The notes beneath the pieces are model-generated. The model saw only the letters and a program-made list of their open reading frames with translations. It searched no databases and was not told the DNA's origin. From assembly GCF_019175385.1 (NCBI RefSeq), contig NC_083339.1, positions 111,275,601-111,339,600 of the forward strand: DNA of 64,000 nucleotides, written 5' to 3'. Positions 59,760 to 64,000 of this stretch are shown in pieces (the first letter of the stretch is position 1; each line of letters starts with the position of its first letter). The translations under genes were made by a program, and so were the position numbers. Source of the stretch: Lycium barbarum (taxonomy: Eukaryota > Streptophyta > Magnoliopsida > Solanales > Solanaceae).

Positions 59760-59920
59760 GAAAGTCTACTCATTCTATTCATTGCTTCGCTCATCAGCTT
59801 CAACTAACTCTTGTTGTGATTTCTAAAAAAATATGTTGCGGTGGGAGAACTAGTAGTATTTTTTCCAAATATTTTGATGTGTATATGCTCAAATTTTGCA
59901 GTAACTTAGAGATATGATGA

Positions 59921-60324
59921 CAGTTAAAACCTGAACCAGATAGAATATCAACTGAAACTAGACAACCATAGATAATTATTATACTCAAATTAAGATCTGT
60001 AGTCCGAGCAACCAACCTATTGATAACTAGAGGCTAACGTGAAGAATCCTTGTTCAAATTGACTGCTTCATAATTTTGTTCCAAATGACTGGTCTAGTTG
60101 ATTTTGAAGTAGGAAGATTGCTGACCTTGATGATTACACATGAACATGGAGTCCAGTTACCGTTACGATTTATGGGAACACCAATAAAGAAAACTGAGAA
60201 TTCAAGTAGAAGAGACTAATCGATCAACTAATGTGGTATATAATTGGTTTCTACATCAATTATTGGTGCATATGGAAGGTGAAATTAAAACCATTGTAGA
60301 CGTTTAATACAAGTAGTACTATAA
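59921..60324. other. Intergenic, no gene recognised
   Basis: No ORF or repeat that I can support. Bridges the dead hAT element and the right duplicate block. Confidence 0.5.
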
Positions 60325-60997
60325 TAATACCTTCTGCATCACAGTATTAAGTGTCGTCATGTGTGTTACATTAAGCACAAGCAGTAACAAGGCAACTCTC
60401 CTTTGGCATGTCCACTGAAATATGTGATGACATGCCAATAGAGAGCAGCCGTATCACTGTTTTGCTTATAAATTTAAGATTATGGAGTACTATCATTCAC
60501 TGACTCTTCTTTATCATTTTTCTACTTCTGATTCATCACAGCATAGCCTTCTATGATTTTATAGAGCATTCCTTCTCAGTTTAAGAGATGGAATAAACCC
60601 CTGGAGAATCGGAATATCCTGACATTTTTATGTTGTGTGGCTTGTGGATATATCTTCTTGCTTTTTCTAAGGTCAGAAAATGGGAAACTTTCTGATCCCT
60701 TTACCATTTCATTTCGTGAAATTTCATTTGGTTAAAAAAAATGGTTTCATCAGATTCCCCTTATTGCCTTGTCCCATAATTTAATTTGTAGGTGAGATGC
60801 ACAAAACATTGTTGAATGGTGGAGATGCTGCTTGATTTTGTGCCTATAAAGTGTGTCACTTAAATTTTCTTTATAGCATATCCTTAGTCATATTCATCAT
60901 TTTCCACTTCCTTTTTCCATCTATATTTCTATTTCGGGTTCATTTTTTGCTTTCATGTGGCTATTCAATTTCGGAGTGCCAATCTCACTCCATTAGG
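60325..60997 (+). repeat. Right copy of the promoter/leader-like duplicated block (first part)
   Basis: Aligns with 1320 to about 2020: AATACCTTCT, AACTCTCCTTTGGCATGTC, ATGCCAATAGAGAGCAGCC, TTTTATAGAGCATTCCTTCTC, CTGGAGAATCGG, GAGATGCTGC, and a T/C-rich stretch with TTTGCTTTCATGTGGCT. It is interrupted at 60997 by element I and continues at 63827. The copies differ by many substitutions and small indels, so the duplication is not recent. Confidence 0.65.
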
Positions 60998-61457
60998 TGT
61001 GAAAAATTAAAGTTATTTTTTTGGAAAAATATATATCGTAGATATTTAGAAGAGTTTCTAGAAAGTTATATTGTAATATCTTTGATATATATACTTAGGA
61101 AATGTCAAGAAATCTAGACAATTAGATATTTGTAGAAGATACAATTATCTAGATCCTAGAATAATATCTAGATGTTCTAGAGTAGTGTTAGAAGATAAGG
61201 ATAACTAGATTTTTTGTAGATGTATCTAGAATAATATCTAGAATCATCCCTAGACAAGTATAAATAGGGTTGACCTTGAATATTTGTAACCAACCCACTA
61301 CAAAGTCATTCAAGTCAATTTAAGAAGTCTTCTTCCATAACAAAGTTCTCCTTTCCAAAGCTTCCTCTTCTTCAATTGAATCTTCCGATCTTAGTTAACG
61401 ATCTTGGGCTAGCAGAAGGTCTCCCCGATTTAAATTTTCTTCTGCTAATTCTCTACA
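60998..61457 (+). repeat. 5' LTR of I (460 bp)
   Basis: TGTGAAAAATTAAAG to TTCTCTACA; TATA-like GTATAAATAGGG at 61258-61269. Rich in CTAGA/TCTAGA motifs. Confidence 0.9.
61258..61269 (+). promoter_or_regulatory. TATA box of I LTR
   Basis: GTATAAATAGGG, conserved in the 3' LTR (GTATAAATAGGG near 63628-63639). Confidence 0.65.
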
Positions 61458-61470
61458 TGGTATCAGAGCC
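61458..61470 (+). promoter_or_regulatory. PBS of I
   Basis: TGGTATCAGAGCC abutting the LTR end, initiator Met-tRNA type. Confidence 0.88.
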
Positions 61471-61540
61471 ATAGCCGTAGATTGGCTTCTGAATTTTATT
61501 TCAAGATCGGGTTAGTGGTAGATTCAACTGGTTTCTCTAA

Positions 61541-62406
61541 ATGGATTTGAGCGGTCGTGTTAATGGACTGGGGATGGAATTGTTGAACCAGTCCAATTAC
61601 AAGGTATGGAAGAAATGTATGGAGTCATACCTTGTGGGCGAGGATTTGTGGGATATTGTTAATGGGAGTTACACAAGTCCTCCTTCTGACGGACCGAAAA
61701 ATAGCGGCGCATACAAGAAGTGGAAGCAGATTAATCTGAAAGCAGAGTTCATTCTAAAGAGGTCCATCTCGCACAACTTGTTTGATCATATTATAAGGTG
61801 CAAATCAACTCATGAAATATGGAGAACCCTTGATCGTTTGTTCAATAAGAAGGATAAAGCGCTGCTATAGATCTTGGAGAATGAATTAGCTAACACCACA
61901 CAAGGTAATCAATCTGTTGACGAGGACTTTTTGAAGATTAAGAATTTATGTTCAGAGATCTCTTTATTAAACCCCGACGAGGCTATTTCTGAAGCACGAA
62001 TGAGAAGAATTATCATTCGAGGTTTGAAGTCAGAATATATTCCTTTTGTTACATCAATTCAAGGATGGCCTCAACAACTATCTTTGGTGGAGTTTGAGAG
62101 TTTGTTGTCATCACAGGAGCTACCAGCCAAACATATGGCTAATGTATGTTTTAAAGAAGGGGAATGAAATGCTCTTGTAGCCGACAAGAGGAACTTCAAA
62201 GGAAAATCATTCAGAGATAGGTCACACTCTCGATCTCAAAGTGTTTCCAGCTCATCATAAAAGGAGGGAGAGTCTACTAATAACTATAAGAAGACTCTCA
62301 AATGTTACAGTTGTGGTAAAATATGACACATAAAAAGATATTGCCGAACAAAAGAGAGCAATATGGCTCAAGTTGAGAAAGTTTCTGAAGAAGAAGAAGA
62401 AGATTA
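61541..62406 (+). pseudogene. gag: copia gag of element I
   Basis: ATG at 61541 (MDLSGRVNGLGMELLNQSNY). Copia Gag (UBN2-type) features in order: NYKVWKKCMESYLVGEDLWD, then WKQINLKAEFILKRSI, TRAFT-like position THEIWRTLDRLF, LENELANTTQGNQSVDEDF, RRIIIRGLKSEYIPFVTSI and the knuckle C-Y-S-C-G-K-I-stop-H-I-K-R-Y-C (62303-62344). In-frame stops at 61868-61870 (TAG), 62165-62167 (TGA), near 62258 (TAA), 62318-62320 (TGA, inside the knuckle) and 62405-62407 (TAG). Otherwise the frame is conserved throughout. Confidence 0.88.
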
Positions 62407-62446
62407 GGGAAGGTGTTTCGTAGCTGAGACTCGAGTAATATATGCC

Positions 62447-62505
62447 TTGGCTTCCCTCAATTTTGAAAGAGACTGGATCGTGGATTCAGGATATAATACG
62501 GTTCA
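62447..62505 (+). pseudogene. Protease active-site remnant of I
   Basis: RDWIVDSGYNTVHH retains the copia protease signature (W-x-x-D-S-G); the rest of the protease is absent, and the frame passes directly into the TOC159-like segment. Confidence 0.75.
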
Positions 62506-63030
62506 TCACGTGGAGAAGGAAAGCATTGGTGTCATCAACAAAAAGCAAGAAGATTCCAAAGATGTTCAGACTAGTGACGTGGTAGCTGCTATCGAGGAAA
62601 TCAACGCACCAGATCCTGAAACTGATAATCAAAGTCTGGACGTGAAGGATGTTGAAGTAGAACCTGAGCAGGCAGTGTTTGAAACTATACATGGCAATGG
62701 CGACCACTCCGGAGAAAGAATTGAGGGAGTTGTAGCGAAAATTGAAGTCTCTGGTCAATCATCTGCCATATCAGAGTCAATCACTAGCTCAGATCAAATA
62801 CTGGAAACAAATGGAGAAGCCGATAGTTAAATAAATGAAGAGGTTGACCTTGAAGGCTCAATTTCATATGGAGAGATAGGCAAAATCATTCTTGGATGCT
62901 CTGAAGCTAACAAATAGCTTATTGAGGAGCTGGAAAGAGAATCTGGTGGTAAATCATACGTGGGTACTGAGTCTTCGCAGGATATTAAAGGTCAGATCGT
63001 CACCGACTCAGGTGCTTCTCCGGATAACAC
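62506..63030 (+). pseudogene. TOC159-like: Captured host fragment resembling the TOC159 acidic A-domain
   Basis: After the protease motif the frame is not copia-like. It is acidic (DVQTSDVVAAIEEINAPDPE, DVKDVEVEPEQAVFE, SGERIEG) and ends in a distinctive block: LEGSISYGEIGKIILGCSEA, then IEELERESGG and QDIKGQIVTDSG (about 62848-63012). TOC159, the chloroplast preprotein receptor GTPase, has the same order at the end of its A-domain: EG-I-GSSEA, an ELE helix, then DGQIVTDSDE just before the G-domain. Two in-frame stops (62827-62829 TAA, 62914-62916 TAG). No GTPase motifs follow. Recalled family knowledge, not a database search. Confidence 0.72.
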
Positions 63031-63355
63031 AATTTTTAAGGAGCTAAGAGAAAGGGGGAGTCGGGAAACTCAAGAAACTGAAACTCAGCATGAAGATGAT
63101 TCACGTGGTTCGCAAAGGCCAAAAAGAAATATTGTCAAGTCTGCCCGCTATCGAGATGAAAATTTTATCAAGATGTATTCATGTTTCAAGACGTATTCAT
63201 GCTTCTTTGGAGGCCCAATTATTAGTGGAAAGCCATCATCATTTGAAGAAGGAAAAAGTGTCGGGAAAATATTGATGAGATCTTCACCAAGGCATGTCCA
63301 AAAGCTTCGTTTGAGTTCTTCTGCGACAAGTTCAGGATAGCTTCCAAAATTTTAC
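63031..63355 (+). pseudogene. copia linker and 3' end of pol in I
   Basis: KELRERGSRETQETETQHED, then RPKRNIVKSARYRDENF resembles the basic integrase-RT linker of copia elements; next a short Cys/Phe stretch, and in the +2-shifted frame the pol C-terminus (DEIFTKACPKASFEFF, then DKFRIASK). RT and RNase H that should lie between are missing. Confidence 0.7.
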
Positions 63356-63367
63356 TTTAAGGGGGAG
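63356..63367 (+). promoter_or_regulatory. Polypurine tract of I
   Basis: TTTAAGGGGGAG immediately before the 3' LTR. Confidence 0.85.
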
Positions 63368-63826
63368 TGTGAAAAATTAAAGTTAATTTTTTGGAAGAAT
63401 ATATATCGTAGATATTTAGAAAAGTTTCTAGAAAGTGATATTGTAATATCTTTGATATATATACTTAGGAAATGTCTCGAAATCTAGACACTTAGATATT
63501 TGTAGAGGATAGAAAAATCTAGATCCTAGAATAATATCTAGATGTTCAGAGTAGTATTAGAAGATAAGAGTAACTAGATTTTTTGTAGATGTATCTAGAA
63601 TAATATCTAGAACCATCCCTAGACAAGTATAAATAGGGGTGGCCTTGAATATTTGTAACCAACCCACTAAAAAGTCATTCGAGCCAATTTAAGAAGTCTT
63701 CTTCCATAATAAACTTCTCCTTTCCATAACTTCCTCTTCTTTAGTTGAATCTTCCGATCTTAGTTAACGATCTTGGGCTAGCAGAAGATCTTACCTATTT
63801 AAATTTTCGTCTGCTAATTCTATACA
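63368..63826 (+). repeat. 3' LTR of I (459 bp)
   Basis: Partner of 60998-61457 with scattered differences; ends TTCTATACA. Confidence 0.9.
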
Positions 63827-63900
63827 TTAGGCGCTTTTTTAATTCTCTCATATTACTGAAAAGTGTCGTCATTTATTCCCATTTGCATATCACTTAATTA
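63827..63900 (+). repeat. Right copy of the duplicated block (second part)
   Basis: Continues after element I: TTAATTCTCTCATATTACT then GTGTCGTCATTT, matching about 2133-2165 on the left. Beyond about 63900 the copies diverge. The left copy has extra sequence (about 2030-2120) with no counterpart here. Confidence 0.65.
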
Positions 63901-64000
63901 AAATATTTTTGTGCCTTTGAACGCATTAGCAAATTTTAGTGCGGTCCACAATGCAAAAACAGTCTTTACCTCTTAAGATATTCAAGTTTAATGATGCTGA
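63901..64000. other. Window end, nothing recognised
   Basis: AT-rich, no ORF. Confidence 0.5.

Larger units (their letters stand above)
56592..59920 (+). pseudogene. hAT transposase (DUF4371/TTF-type zinc finger family), fragmented
   Basis: Three coding pieces. 56592-56654: NNIHDFVLELSPQNDQMTSA. After the MITE, 57205-57563: TTIQKEIVTTCKIN, KAIIEELNCDYFVLLVDESF (catalytic-core Asp), VVLRYVDGM, then a stop at 57385-57387 and LIDIVHVKD, WVRGQCYNG, VKMLINQES. After solo LTR F, 59760 to about 59900: KSTHSIHCFAHQLQLTLV, ending at a stop. These motifs occur in order in plant hAT-like proteins annotated as TTF-type or MYM-type zinc finger proteins. The N-terminal zinc finger and C-terminal dimerisation domain are absent. 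A dead transposon used as an insertion platform. Confidence 0.8.
60998..63826 (+). mobile_element. Element I: internally deleted copia element carrying a TOC159-like fragment
   Basis: LTRs 60998-61457 and 63368-63826, exact TSD TTAGG (60993-60997 and 63827-63831), Met-type PBS and a PPT. Inside, one frame (61541-63340) encodes Gag, a CCHC knuckle, the protease active site, a TOC159-like acidic segment and an integrase-RT linker; integrase, RT and most of RNase H are absent. Only the last codons of pol survive (DEIFTKACPKASFEFF, other frame, about 63274-63350). Non-autonomous; it would need a full copia relative. Confidence 0.88.

Overview
This window looks like a repeat-rich stretch of a plant nuclear genome. 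It is a eudicot, and I infer Solanaceae from the style of the Tekay, Sirevirus and Tat/Ogre-like LTRs; this is a judgement, not a search result. I found no intact host gene, rRNA, tRNA or CRISPR array. Nearly everything is a nest of transposable elements, resolved mainly by matching LTR pairs, primer-binding sites (PBS) and target-site duplications (TSDs).

Layout from left to right. A CACTA-type terminus (1-194) is followed by intergenic DNA carrying a promoter/leader-like block (about 1320-2170) that recurs near the right edge (about 60325-60997 plus 63827-63900). A decayed Ty1/copia element (about 3136-25443) is split in its reverse transcriptase by a Tekay chromovirus 'A' (5797-25142, TSD CATAC/CAGAC). 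A itself holds an LTR fragment 'H' (7942-9042), a minus-strand LTR 'G' (9043-11581) and a gag-only non-autonomous LTR element 'B' (11582-18374). After about 440 bp of unassigned sequence comes a Sirevirus-like copia element 'S' (25888-56451, LTRs about 875 bp, TSD AAATT/AAATG).

S has been opened three times. A young minus-strand Tekay element 'C' sits in the protease/integrase region (27263-38476, TSD TATAG). A solo LTR 'D' sits at the end of RT (40745-46847, TSD TACAT). A related long LTR 'E' sits in the second, env-like ORF (48434 to about 54555, TSD GAGAC/GGGAC). D in turn carries a B-box-containing inverted-repeat element, a MULE-like foldback holding two MITEs, and another Tourist MITE. 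Right of S is a dead hAT transposase (DUF4371/TTF type), cut by a 550-bp hAT MITE (56655-57204) and by a minus-strand solo LTR 'F' (57564-59759, TSD GAAAG).

The last element, 'I' (60998-63826, TSD TTAGG), is a small copia element that kept gag and the protease active site, lost integrase, RT and RNase H, and carries in the same reading frame a segment that I read as the acidic A-domain of the chloroplast import receptor TOC159. This retrotransposon-borne host gene fragment is the most unusual thing in the window. Second are element C, whose whole gag-pol is one frame broken by only three stops, and the promoter-like duplication bracketing the nest.

The coding pieces do not form a pathway. 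They are Gag, protease, RT, RNase H and integrase modules of separate retrotransposons, nearly all disabled. Only C looks recent.
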